A DNA stretch of 64,000 bases, from the NCBI RefSeq assembly GCF_021134715.1, contig NC_060023.1:1178001-1242000 (forward strand). The letters run 5' to 3'. Numbering within the stretch: the first letter of the stretch is position 1; each line of letters opens with the position of its first letter. A model generated the notes under the pieces. It did not search any database. It saw nothing but the letters and a program-made list of their open reading frames with translations, and was not told the origin of the DNA. This stretch comes from Daphnia pulex. Taxonomy: Eukaryota > Arthropoda > Branchiopoda > Diplostraca > Daphniidae. The translations under genes were made by a program, and so were the position numbers. Positions 33,996 to 44,655 of the stretch are shown in pieces.

Positions 33996-34729
33996 AATGA
34001 AATGTCTTTACTTACTAACCGATGCGGTGCGTATAATCGAAAAAGTAAAAGACTTGTTTTCATTCCATGCATGCTGATTGAATTCGTCCGACGTTAATTT
34101 CAATTATTCTATGCATGAAGTAGACCTTTCAATAGATAAAATACAGCAACCTAATCAAAACACCAATATGGTTCGCAATGACGTATTACGGGAGCTTGTG
34201 AGCGTTAAGTTTCCAGCGTTTCGGTGCTAAATTTTACATTGTCACTTTGACAATGTTGTAACATGCTAAAACACACGATTAATTAATTCGAATTAATTCA
34301 TTAACTTATCAGTCCAGGTGATTCATAACTGTAAAGAGTTGTTTCTGCTTCGGGGAGATGGCGCTATATATGGAAATCCGAACATACATTGAAATAGACC
34401 GACATTAACTAATATTTGAAAAATGTGCTGATTCAGGTGTGCCAAAAGTGTGTATTGACTTACCCCAGAAATCGATTAGTCCAATTACAACCAGACATTG
34501 CAGCTGGAACCTGAATTCAATTATTATTTTGCCCAGCCATGTCCCTCTATTTGGGTTGTTGCGGGCAACTTGCGTACTGAAACACGATCTACGTCCCAGC
34601 AGTCAACTGAATCAATATTAACATGCCGACCACCTGCGTGACACATCGTCCAGCTTTTGAGTGTATATTAACGAGTCCGAGTCTGGATACAGGAAACAAT
34701 CAGCGCGGACGAGCTCAACTATTCTCAAC
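33996..34729. other. Intergenic between the two protease homologues
   Basis: Nothing coding is supported. The promoter of the second homologue lies at its right end. Confidence 0.5.
34664..34670 (+). promoter_or_regulatory. Possible TATA box for protease homologue 2
   Basis: TATATTA lies 66 bp upstream of the ATG at 34730. It is weaker than the box of homologue 1. Confidence 0.4.
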
Positions 34730-35896
34730 ATGCGGTACATCCTTCTCCTTTCGGTAAAGTGTAAAAGTTCATTTATGATTATATTTAGTTGATAACATTT
34801 CTTGTCGAAATTTGTAAATTCCAGTTGGTTCTTTGTGGCCTGTTTGCTGATGGATTGTGCGAAGATTCCGGTGAGGTCGACTCCATTATCGGCGGAGCAG
34901 TTGCCGCCAAGGGCCAATTTCCTTACATGGTAAGAATTAAGAACTAATAAATTTTTGTCTTTGCAAGGATGTTAACGAAACTGTCACATTTAGGTCTACT
35001 TTAGAAACCAGGTAACAGGAAAACTGTTTTGCTCCGGAACTCTAATCACGCCCTACAAAGTCCTAACGACCGCTTGGTGTTTCCCAAGGTATTCAAACTT
35101 CAATTCGATTTTGTAATAGAATCTTAAGCATTTTTTTGCTCTTAATTAGTTTCCTACCAAGTGTACCGATAACAGCATGGATGAACACAGTGTCACTGAT
35201 TCCGGATGTTGACAGAGTGGTGCGAGCTGTCGTCAGAGTCGTCCGAGCTCCAGATTACAACCCAGCAACTGGCGTAAGCACAGACAGCAACAAAAATTTT
35301 CTTCGATTGTTTGTCACCAGCTAAATATCTATACTTAACATTCAGATGCACGACATTGCCGTCGTTACGTTGGACGCACCTGTCACTTTTGTGCCACCAG
35401 TGCGGCTCGGTTTCGGGTTATACGTCAATAGCGGACTCTCAGCTGGTGTCGTCGGTTGGGGATACTCGGGTCTGTTCCATTAAGCCATACAAACCTAAAC
35501 GACTCTTTTGTATAGCTTTCATATGTTGTTTTCTGTTCACAGGTGCGACTCAACTCACTACATACCTGCGCAGCAGTTACATCACTATTCAGCCCAAATC
35601 ACTCTGCATGGCGGCCTTTGGCAACACTAATTTCGGAAGCCAATTTTTCATCTGCGCCGCATCTCCTGGTGTTGGTAGTTGTTCGGTAGGTTAAAAGTAT
35701 TCTATTAATGTTTTATGCGAGCTGTGTTTACCAGACTATGTATGTTGTAAAATTATCACAGCTTGATGCTGGCAGTCCGATCCTGCTGAACGGATATCAA
35801 ATTGGTATCAGCAGCCAAGCCCGTTGCGGCGGAGGAGAGCCTGTAGTGGGTGTCGATGTCCGATCCTATGAAGCTTGGATCAAAAGCAACCTATAA
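34730..35896 (+). CDS. Serine protease homologue 2 (inactive S1 fold)
   Basis: Seven exons (34730-34753, 34825-34929, 34994-35088, 35150-35273, 35346-35469, 35543-35685 and 35762-35896) give 249 residues. Intron positions and phases (0,0,2,0,1,0) are the same as in homologue 1. The signal peptide is MRYILLLSLVLCGLFADGLC. The activation-like IIGG is kept (SIIGGAVAAKGQFPYM). The catalytic His is replaced by Trp (LTTAWCF) and the Asp is kept (HDIAVVTL). The catalytic Ser is replaced by Ala (LDAGSPIL). CGGGEPVVGVDV ends the fold. Compared with homologue 1 it keeps IIGG but has different substitutions at His and Ser, so inactivity has been tolerated in both lines. It is predicted to be secreted and non-catalytic. 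Confidence 0.88.
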
Positions 35897-36409
35897 TCTA
35901 TTTGAAAAATCTTGATTATCTATATTATAAGCTCGATTGAGGGACAGAATGAGTTCATTTTCAGTTGATTCTGCTCGAGTCCTATACTATTATATATGGT
36001 TCTTCCTATACTTATTATTATTATTATCCCACGGTGGAATACATTATTCGTGACAGCCATCTGAATGCTGACATTTGAACTAAGTCTTGTTTTTGGTACT
36101 TCGTGTACAGTGTACACGTCAAACTATCGTGGAAGAATGAAACAAACATTGATTTAAACCTTAACGATTTTTTACTCACATTCTTCTGGACAAACAAATA
36201 GATTACGGTCACGTGATGTGCCCATTTAAAATTAACAAGTGAAAGATCCGCACCAAATTTGTCTGCCAGGAGAACATATTAAATCGACATGTCGTAGGCA
36301 AGTGAATCACCCTTAAACTATTATATAAGCAAAAAACTGTGTTATGTAATAGTAGCGTACAGAAAATTTAGAAAATGAAAACTAATTAATTTTTAATCAT
36401 TGGAGCCAC
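35897..36409. other. Intergenic
   Basis: Nothing supportable is seen. Confidence 0.45.
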
Positions 36410-36945
36410 TAACGGGACTGGATATTGGGATATACAGCCAACAAAGCAGGATCGCCCTTCTTGCGAAGAGACACATGCGAAGCCAACAGCCTGGCCACTG
36501 TATACGCAACTCAGCCGTGTCAGAACGGGCAGTGCGATCCGCACGGATGCAGATTCAACACCTACAAACGAGGAGACAAGACCTTTTACGATCGTGGTGA
36601 CAATTATCAGCTGGACACCACGCAGAAGATGACGGTCGTCACCCCGACAGGACGGATGTGGGAGACATCAAGGAGATCCAGCGCTTTTATGTCCTTACGA
36701 TCCAGCAGCCGTCGGTTTGTCACCTGTCATTTATTTAGACATTTTTCAATTTACTAATTATTTCATCATCTATATAACTTTATGGGCATAATTCAGCGGT
36801 TACAATTCTATTTCGGACTATTGCAATAGCTTTGGGCTATCAACAGGCAAATTGGCGTCTCGGCCGGAATGTCACAAGGACTGGAAAGGGAATGGTGTTA
36901 TCCTTAACAAACATGCTGAATTCGACTGAAAGGTAACTCATTTAA
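36410..36945 (+). pseudogene. GH7 cellobiohydrolase, degraded fragment
   Basis: Several GH7 landmarks appear in order but in different frames. The first is CEANSLATVYATQPC, matching the IWEANS region, with the upstream EMDIW nucleophile context lost. Then come QCDPHGCRFNTY, GDKTFY and DTTQKMTVVT in one frame, and VGDIKEIQRFYV after a frame change. A remnant intron (GTTTGT...TTCAG) is followed by GYNSISDYCNSFG. A last segment needs another frame change to read GMVLSL...NMLNST. The N-terminal half and the region after the last motif are missing. GH7 normally cleaves cellobiose from cellulose chains and exceeds 400 residues. This copy cannot make an active enzyme. Intact GH7 genes occur in Daphnia and Limnoria, which supports the host assignment. 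Confidence 0.88.
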
Positions 36946-37679
36946 TTACTATATGAGATTTTGAATCCATGAATATTTGAATATGTAGTTTGTTACTATG
37001 GTCATCGGTTTTATAGCGAATCCGAATGATGGAACACGTTTCCGAATGTTGGAATCGTTTCCCATAGCTCACCAAAATCCATAAGTGCAAACATAGTTAA
37101 ACTTTTATGAAACGTGTGCAGGATAGTTAGTATATTTGCTACCGATAGCACCAATGATATTTTAGCAAATATTGGACCAACTGGGGTTACACACTACACA
37201 GGCTAGTTGTCCGCAGAAAATGATGAAATTCCCTCAACCAAGAAATTATTAATTTAATTGTTCAATTATGATTGGTGAGTCGGCAGGATTTTCAAGCAAT
37301 CCAATCCATATTGTTGCTTGGTTTCAAGTTCAAAGAGTGCCACGTTGTTGAGGTTTATGCGGTCTTGTACAGAACGAACTTGGCATTAGTTTAACTTTGA
37401 CCTACCTAAATAACAAAAACATGCTCTTCGGTGGAAGTAAGCATTTTTGGAAAACATTTAGTGATATCGTAGTATGTGGATATAGACTTTGTTTTCCAAG
37501 CGGGAAAACTATGAAAATTTTAGTTTGTTGATGTTGAAACGGAAAATACCGAGTCCGGAGTCGTCAGTAACAAACAGTTTTGATTGGACACTGGACAGCA
37601 CCGATACATAATCAATACAAACGCACTCTTCGATTGGTATCGAGACAATATGAGACGAGTAATATGATTGCAACGTCAG
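36946..37679. other. Intergenic
   Basis: No further GH7 motif or other gene is seen. Confidence 0.45.
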
Positions 37680-37687
37680 TATAAATA
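37680..37687 (+). promoter_or_regulatory. TATA box for the ionotropic receptor gene
   Basis: TATAAATA lies 62 bp upstream of the ATG at 37742. Confidence 0.65.
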
Positions 37688-37741
37688 AAGGAACCTTTGC
37701 GGAGAAAGCAATTCACTCGAGAGACTTCGCCGTTTAGCAGA

Positions 37742-39666
37742 ATGTCACGTCTTTTCACGCTCTTCATATTGATAATTTGCTACCAAATTCAGAACCTTCC
37801 GCTGGTGTCGTCGTCGAGTTCAAACACACTTAATGGCCAACACCTCAAAGTTATTTGGGTAATTATATGTTTAAAAGTTCAACGCAATCAAAATTTATTT
37901 ATTGACTTTTTAGCCTCGCTGGAAGGGAAATCCCCCAGGACTGACGGGTCCGCTCATGGGTGGCACCATCGTCGATACCTTGGCAGAACGTTTCAATTTC
38001 ACGTAAGCGATAAGCACGTCATCGATTTGTTGTGTTGTAATTTTCCCAATCAATTTTCTATTAGGTACGAGATGGTCCGAGTCACAGAGAACAGATTGGA
38101 GCCACAAGGAAAGGAACGCGGACTTTTCAACTATATGTGGGAAAAAGTTGAGTCTAGTCAATGTTCATGTGATTAAATTGAAAATTGATTGATATGTTTT
38201 TCGCAGAAATGTGACTTGCTAATCATAGGCGTGGGACTGACGTACGGACGTTTTTTAGTTGTGGACGTGACGATTCCTTTGGTTTTTGAACCCTATCGGT
38301 TCCTCATACCTGTCCAAGGTGACACGGCCAATATCAACGCCGTCATCAAACCATTCCAATGGCCGGTAAATAGAATTGATTATTACGTCATCTTAGCCAC
38401 TATTTAATCTATCGCAATTATAATGTTTTATACGGACGTTCAGGTTTGGCTGGGACTTGTCATTTCGATCGTCTTCGTCATTATTGTTTTGCAATTATTT
38501 GAAAATGCGTTTGGACCTTCCAACGTACCCAACCATGGCAACACAACAAATCAATGGAATTGGCTTTATTGTGTGAGACAAATTGGAAAACATTACGTCT
38601 ACGTTTTTGGCAATTTATTGTCACAAGGTTAATCTTGTAAAATTTAAAGTTTTCTTATGAAATTTTCATAATTATCCATAATAAATAGGCGGACCTTGCC
38701 CATCAAAACGTTTATCATTTCGGCTGGTCGCTGGCGTTTGGTGTCTGGCCGCTTTCATCTTCGTCCAGGCCTACACGTCGATATTATTCACTTACATCGT
38801 GACCCCAGTTAATCATCCGCTAATCAATTCCGTCTACGATATTGTTGAACATAGCGATATTCAGTTGCTTGTTCGAAAAGCATCGACTTTGAATCGCTAC
38901 ATTTCGGTAAGTTACACAAGATTTTTCTTTCTTAAATTTGTGACATTCATTAAACTCGTTTGGTGACAAATAAGGATCCTAACGCGACTGGAATACTTCC
39001 GAAATTGAGGAAGAAACTGGATTCCTTCCCCAATTCCGAATGCCATATGATATCAGAGTGCATTAATATGATTAAGCCCGGCTCAAGAAAAACTTTTGCA
39101 GATGTAATTATAAAAACGTTAGAAAAATACCGTTGTCGCGTTAACTTTGCGTTACTGTATCAACAAATAGGTGATTTCTGCACAGCTGGAAGCCATCAAA
39201 GGGCACTTTGATCAAACTAAAAAATGCGACATTCAGTTGGCAAAGGAATCCTTCTTGACCGTCTTTGCGTCACTTGCTCTACAGAAACACAGTCGCTACA
39301 CTGACACCATCAATAGAGGGTAAAACTATTCATCTCTTTTGCACCGTCACACCCTTCTGACATTTTTCTGTTATTTATTTAACGCCAAGGGTGATGGAGT
39401 TCCAACAAGGTGGACTAATCGACCATTGGGAATCGGGGTTCAACCCGATGCCACCACAGTGTTTGGCCAACACAAAAAGCGGAAACCAGAAGCAAGAAAC
39501 CAAACCTTCGGTTATTAAACTGAGCAATTTGACAGGTGCTTTCGTCGTCCTTTTGATTGGATTCAGCGCCTCCTTCTTAATTTTTCTTATTGAACTTAAT
39601 AATAATCTCCATACCTCAACGTCAAAACAATCCGATATGGCATCTAACAAGAAACACGGAACATAA
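37742..39666 (+). CDS. Ionotropic receptor (IR), divergent chemoreceptor
   Basis: Nine exons (37742-37858, 37914-38002, 38065-38146, 38207-38365, 38444-38627, 38689-38906, 38975-39103, 39186-39319 and 39390-39666) give 462 residues. After the signal peptide (MSRLFTLFILIICYQI...) comes a short S1 lobe with PPGLTGPLMGGTIVDTLAE and GRFLVVDVTIPLVFEPYRF, glutamate-receptor-like. TM1 is VWLGLVISIVFVIIVLQLF (about 150-168), followed by a pore segment. TM2 is in the LVAGVWCLAAFIFVQAYTS region, with AYTSILFTYIVTP matching the conserved SYTANL area. An S2 lobe and TM3 (about 415-440) follow. The large N-terminal ligand-binding domain of ionotropic glutamate receptors is absent, as in divergent arthropod IRs. 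It is probably a ligand-gated cation channel subunit in sensory neurons. The ligand cannot be predicted. Confidence 0.88.
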
Positions 39667-39900
39667 ATTACCCAGAAGACTTCATACATTGAATGTTACA
39701 TTTTGACAAGTAGTCGACCGCTCAGAGCTCTAACAGTATAAATTAACACGTTTTATTTTTTAGCGGGAATGTTTTGGCCATCGCTGAGTTTTTTTTAAAT
39801 TTTGTTTCTGTGTTGGTTCATCACTATCATTTCTCATATCAATGAGTTTTGGTAGAATTTTCAGCGAGAGCAAACAACTTCACGCTTCATTCATATATGT

Positions 39901-39906
39901 AATAAA
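39901..39906 (+). terminator. Polyadenylation signal AATAAA
   Basis: AATAAA lies 235 bp after the stop codon of the ionotropic receptor gene and before the next tRNA. Confidence 0.5.
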
Positions 39907-39970
39907 CAGATTTTTTTTCTTCTCTTGAAATCCGCACGATTATTTCAATGAACCTTATTGATGAAATATA

Positions 39971-40053
39971 ACCAGGTTGGCCGAGTGGTTAAGGCGCCAG
40001 ACTTAAGATCTGGTCTCTGTATAGAGACGTGGGTTCGAACCCCACACCTGGTA
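39971..40053 (+). tRNA. tRNA-Leu (anticodon TAA), copy 4
   Basis: It is identical to copies 1 and 2 over all 83 nt. It sits at the left edge of segmental duplication copy 2. Confidence 0.97.
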
Positions 40054-40935
40054 ATGGCTTAATTTAAATTCGTTTTCTTTAAATGGTACGTTTTCCCTCC
40101 GATACGACTAAATGGCATGACGCTCGGTCTGCTAGCCGGAGCCGCCAGTCTTCTCTATGAAGGTTCGTCTTTCGTCTGTCAGACACATGTCTTGCTTGGC
40201 AAACAAGAAGTCTAAATCATGTTCAAAGATTTATCATTCGATCTTGTTTATTTGTTATTGATTTCCCATTTCGGAGCAGTGTAATTGCGGAGCTTCCAGT
40301 GCAGCAATGGATTTTATCACGAGCAGGTTTTTCTCAAATGGGATGTAACAGATTTATGTAACTGCGGATTGTTCTGCAAGACGTGGCATTCGATCATCAT
40401 GAAAGGAAGTAGAAAAAGAAACTTAATCCTCTAGATAATAACGAGAAATCAAGCCTCTAAGAACTTTTGTAATTAAGAAAATAAGGTGATGTGAATTTGT
40501 TTGTTAATCATTTTATAAGTCCTCTTGACGTCTCATATTCTGGATCCTCATATTCTCATCCCATGTCTTGCCGTCTCTCTCTAAGTAAATGGCATTTTGG
40601 TGTGTGTCATTGGATGATAATGTACTAAACAGGCAACATTTTGTGATTTGATGGTATGTTCATTTCTTTTAGTTTTCAAATGATGTTCAGAAGTTTAATT
40701 TATTGAATTTTAGGTTGCAAAGGAGCAATTTCTAATCCCCTTGTTCTGTGTCACACTGTCACATCCCCATCGTTACCTGCCTCCTCAAAATAATGGATCC
40801 ACCATTAAAATTTGGTAAGGACAGCCAATTCTTTATGGCCCATGAAAAGCGATTTTTGTCACAAATGATAAAGTGCTCCTTGAATTCTGTGAAAAGTACT
40901 TATTGTGCTCAAAATAGTCAAGAAACTTAACTAAT
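39971..40935 (+). repeat. Segmental duplication, copy 2 (tRNA plus downstream)
   Basis: This is the counterpart of 31070-31990. Both begin with tRNA-Leu(TAA). Both then carry GTGCAGCAATGGATTTTAT, TCAAATGGGATGTA, CATCGTTACCTGCCTCCTCA-like and GATAAAGTGCTCCTTGAAT blocks in order, separated by diverged sequence. Confidence 0.7.
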
Positions 40936-43900
40936 CCTGCTAACAGATTGGTTGAGAGTAACAGTGATTTTCTCGTTTCAGATTTATTAAGTGGGATCTA
41001 AAAGTTGTTTAAAAATCGACATTCCAAGTAACTTTCATGTACCTTAACCTTGCTAATGGGCAATCATAGCAAACCCTTGGATAATAATAAGACATTGGGC
41101 ATCAGGTAGATTGGATTTTATCAAAATCAATTTCTGTTTATTGAGGTTAACGAAGTAATAGCTTTTCTATTCCAAACTTTCACCGACTCCGCACTTGTTA
41201 ATACTGAGTTCTCTTCACGTCAAACCCCTTTCCGAGATTTATGTCTAATCTTTTAGTTCATAACAATGCACATCATGTTCAGATTGTTGTTCTGAGACAA
41301 AAAAATTGTTCAGCCAGAAAACCACACGAATATCTGAAGTTTAACGCCTAAAATAAATTTCGGCTATAATTTTCACTGATGCACGTCAAATCAAATTGTA
41401 ATGTTTTATTGAATTGAGTGCTGAATTTATTTATTTATTTTTCTAATAGATTTTACCGCTCTTCTTTCTTTCTCGTGAGATCGAAGCAGCTACGAGGGTC
41501 AACCGCTAAACCACCACCGCTATTGAACTTGGATGGACGGTGAGAGCCTCATCCAAAGACCAAAGGTAAGGCAACCTCCATTTTAGTTTCTCCTACGTCC
41601 TTTGCAAGTAGAAGTAGAATTCTCTTTGATGGAAACCTGGGGACCGTTTATTTTTTGGCTTCATCTGTAGTGTGAACTTGTCCGACTGAACTGTCACTGA
41701 AAAGCGGAAGCGAACAGCCGTTGTACGAATCAGCAAGTAGCTAGGAAAGGTATTAAGCGCCGGATCCGTGTACCGTACCTAAGAGTACCCCGTACCCCAA
41801 GCGTTTGCACGAATCCCAACACAACAATCCCCTAAACTGTCACATTTGTTCGTAAGGCAGCGGTTAGGTGGAGCTTAGTCGACTCCAAATTTCGATAAAC
41901 AATCGCCGGGATAGGTTACTAACATAGTGTTCTTATCTTGTTTTTGTTAACATTCAGGGAGGGAATTGAGCAAAATTATAGCAAGCAAAAAAGGGTAAAA
42001 TGGTTTTAAGTGTCAAGATGACGTCACCCAAAACCCTTTGTGGATGCAAGAAGTCTTGGAAGTGGTAGGATAGTACGAGGATTTCTTAAGCTGCTAATGC
42101 TGCAAAAGAAGACCCGCAAAGGCAATGATAATTGAAAACACGAACCACACCTATTTGCCGGTATCTTTGTTTTTTACTCGATTGCTGTGAGTTTATTTAA
42201 TTGAATGTGGTCTACAACGAGTTGGTTAAATTATTTTGAAGAGATTCATTAGTTGAAGGGACCGGGCTTAAACAGATTAAATTACAGATTTCCCCACCCT
42301 TTCTTGGCCCTCTGTTGGGTTCTTGGATAGTTACACTGTCGCGTTTCGGGGGCGCTGTTTAGCTACACTCCTTTGGGATTCGGTATTTGCATATTTTCTC
42401 ATTATCTGCCTGTGATTCAGTCGCGTGTTCAATGGCGTCAGTGATTTGGGGCCGTTTACTGATTGAGTTTACTGATTGAGTGCTTGGATTAATTCGGTTT
42501 CAGACTTAACTTATATTTATACTTATATAACTTTATACTTATATAACTTATTGGTGTCTGGATCAGGTGATCTTGTGTTTTTGTTAGTTAGTTTAAACCC
42601 TTTAAACCACAAGAGAAGAAAGAAAAAAACTGCTGCTAGTTTGGCCACCTCATCTTTCTCGGCTCCAGGGTGGGCACACTAGAGATTTTTGTGGGTAAAC
42701 ATCAGGAGTAAAAATTTCATTTTTATGATTATGGCTGGGCCGCTGGGGGAAGAAGACATCTGGCTTGCCTGATTTGCATTCAGTTGTTGGGTGTAAGCTA
42801 GTCCTTCAGCCCCTACTTTCTTCTTGGTTCTATTTTCAATGTTAGTTGAAGCGTGGGTTTTGGGAAAGAGAGAAGCCATTTTCCCTTGTTGTGTTTTTTA
42901 TGTTTGCTTGATTGCTTTGGGGATGTATTTCTATTAATAGTGATGGGTTGGCGATGGTGAGTGCAATTAATTTGTTTGCACGTCTAGTAACCATGAAGGT
43001 GTTCAATGCCATTTTTTTATTTGTAGAAGAAACTTGAAAGCTTCAAAGATTTGGAAACCATACTGTCCACCATGTCCACAAGCTGAGAAACAGTTCACAT
43101 GTAAAATGTTCTAAATGGTAAAATCCTTGTTTAAACTGATTTAAGATTTTGAACATGACATTTGTGATGTTTTATTGCAGACACTTTTCAAAATATGGAA
43201 CTTCCCTTCAGCCATCAGTCTAGCACTTACGTCCAATTTTGCAGGCCTTTGCTGTGAACATCAATAACATTCACTAATTGAAGGTTAGTAAAGTGACTTT
43301 CTAATTTAGTTTAATCAAAAATGAAATGTGTTGAGTTGGTAGTAAAACTAAAGGAGTTTTTAGGAAAAAATCTTGGCTTCCATTGATTGGTTTTAACATT
43401 TTTGAATTTTGTTGAGTCATTAACCTTGAACAAAGTTCAATTGTGAAATTGTATTTAAATCTTTAATGAGAACATGTAAATTTTTGATTAAACAAAAGAT
43501 AAATAATGTTGCAATAGAAAATTTGGGTTAACCATGTGAAACTGCATAGCATTGTTTTCATGCAGTATTTTCATTGATGCTAAAATTAATTTTATTTCGT
43601 TTGTGTTGTAGGTTCATGTTTCCATTGTTGCTGCCAATGATGCGTGTTGTCCCAGCCTATGCCGGTGAAAGATATTTTTCTTCAAGTTAAACTTTGGCTG
43701 TTCTTTGGTGCTGGCGTCGTGTTACGGAATTTGCATCCTGCATTTTGTTCAATTTTATGTGTGTCTATATCTTTTATTTGTTGAGAAGGAAGAAAAACAG
43801 AAATATGGGGAGTTTTAACGTTAAAAAATAAATATTGGGAAAGCAACGAGGAAGAAGATGACGGGGGGTGGGGAGATTTAAAGTAATGTTAATGAATAGT

Positions 43901-44192
43901 GACGTGAAAATTAATGATGAAACCTTTATTAACGTATAACCCAACATATTAACATTATATCCTAATACCCACATCTCTAATACCCACACTTATATCCATT
44001 CCACCCCTATAATTCTCACACCCCTAATACCCATACCTCTAAAATATATCTCTAATTATACCTAGTATGTATTATAACATTGTATTAAACTAACATATTA
44101 TACTAACCATGTACACTTTCTAATCAGTGGCGAACATAAATAAAATAAATAAATCAATAAACAGAGCGTCCGGTTCAAAATGATTTTTATTT
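40936..44192. other. Gene-poor stretch, possible non-coding spliced transcript
   Basis: No protein gene is supported. Splice-like signals on the plus strand include AAAG|GTAAGG near 41564, TTGCAG near 43178, GAAG|GTTAGT near 43283 and TTGTAG near 43611. AATAAA follows near 43826. They bound short segments with no shared frame, so a spliced non-coding RNA is possible but unproven. CTAATACCCA-type short repeats lie at 43960-44060. Confidence 0.3.
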
Positions 44193-44589
44193 TGTGCGAT
44201 CTTATAACAAACAGTCCGCCAGCCAATGAGACAAAAAAAGCGACGGTTTATTTTCAAGGAAAATCTGCATAAGGCAGTTAAACATTTAAACAATTTAACA
44301 ATCTTGTGTAGAGTTTTGGACCTTGTCTACTGGTGCAAATCGCGATTATACATGTTTGGTAGTGGAGAAAGATGGTTGTTGAAATAAAAGCAATGGTGAG
44401 TCGGCCAAGCAAAGCATCGAAAACCAAACATATATAGACGCGATTAGCACCTGTATACAAGTTGCAAAACTCTACACGAGATTGTTAAGTTGGTTAAATT
44501 TTTAACTGCCTTATGCAGATTTTGCTTGAAAATAAACCGTCACTTTTTTTGTCTCATTGGCTGGCGGACTGTTTGTTATAACTCGCACA
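44193..44589. repeat. Long foldback (inverted repeat) element
   Basis: Two arms, 44193-44360 and 44423-44589, are nearly perfect reverse complements over about 165 bp. An example is AACAAACAGTCCGCCAGCCA at the left, matched by its complement at the right. The loop is about 62 nt. Differences are scattered single bases. Transcription would yield a long hairpin RNA; alternatively it is a foldback or MITE-type element. No coding frame. Confidence 0.92.
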
Positions 44590-44591
44590 TG

Positions 44592-44655
44592 CAGTCAATC
44601 AAGACAGGGGGAGACTCCGCCTTGATTGACTGTGTCCAGGGAGATTACCTGGACA
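44592..44655. repeat. Two consecutive short hairpins
   Basis: CAGTCAATCAAG (44592-44603) pairs perfectly with CTTGATTGACTG (44621-44632) across a 17-nt loop. It is followed at once by TGTCCAGG (44633-44640) pairing with CCTGGACA (44648-44655) across a 7-nt loop. They directly follow the long foldback. Confidence 0.85.

Noticed and set aside
36425..36757. Intact GH7 exon
   Set aside because: Frame change before VGDIKEIQRFYV, a lost nucleophile region and missing N-terminal half show a pseudogene.
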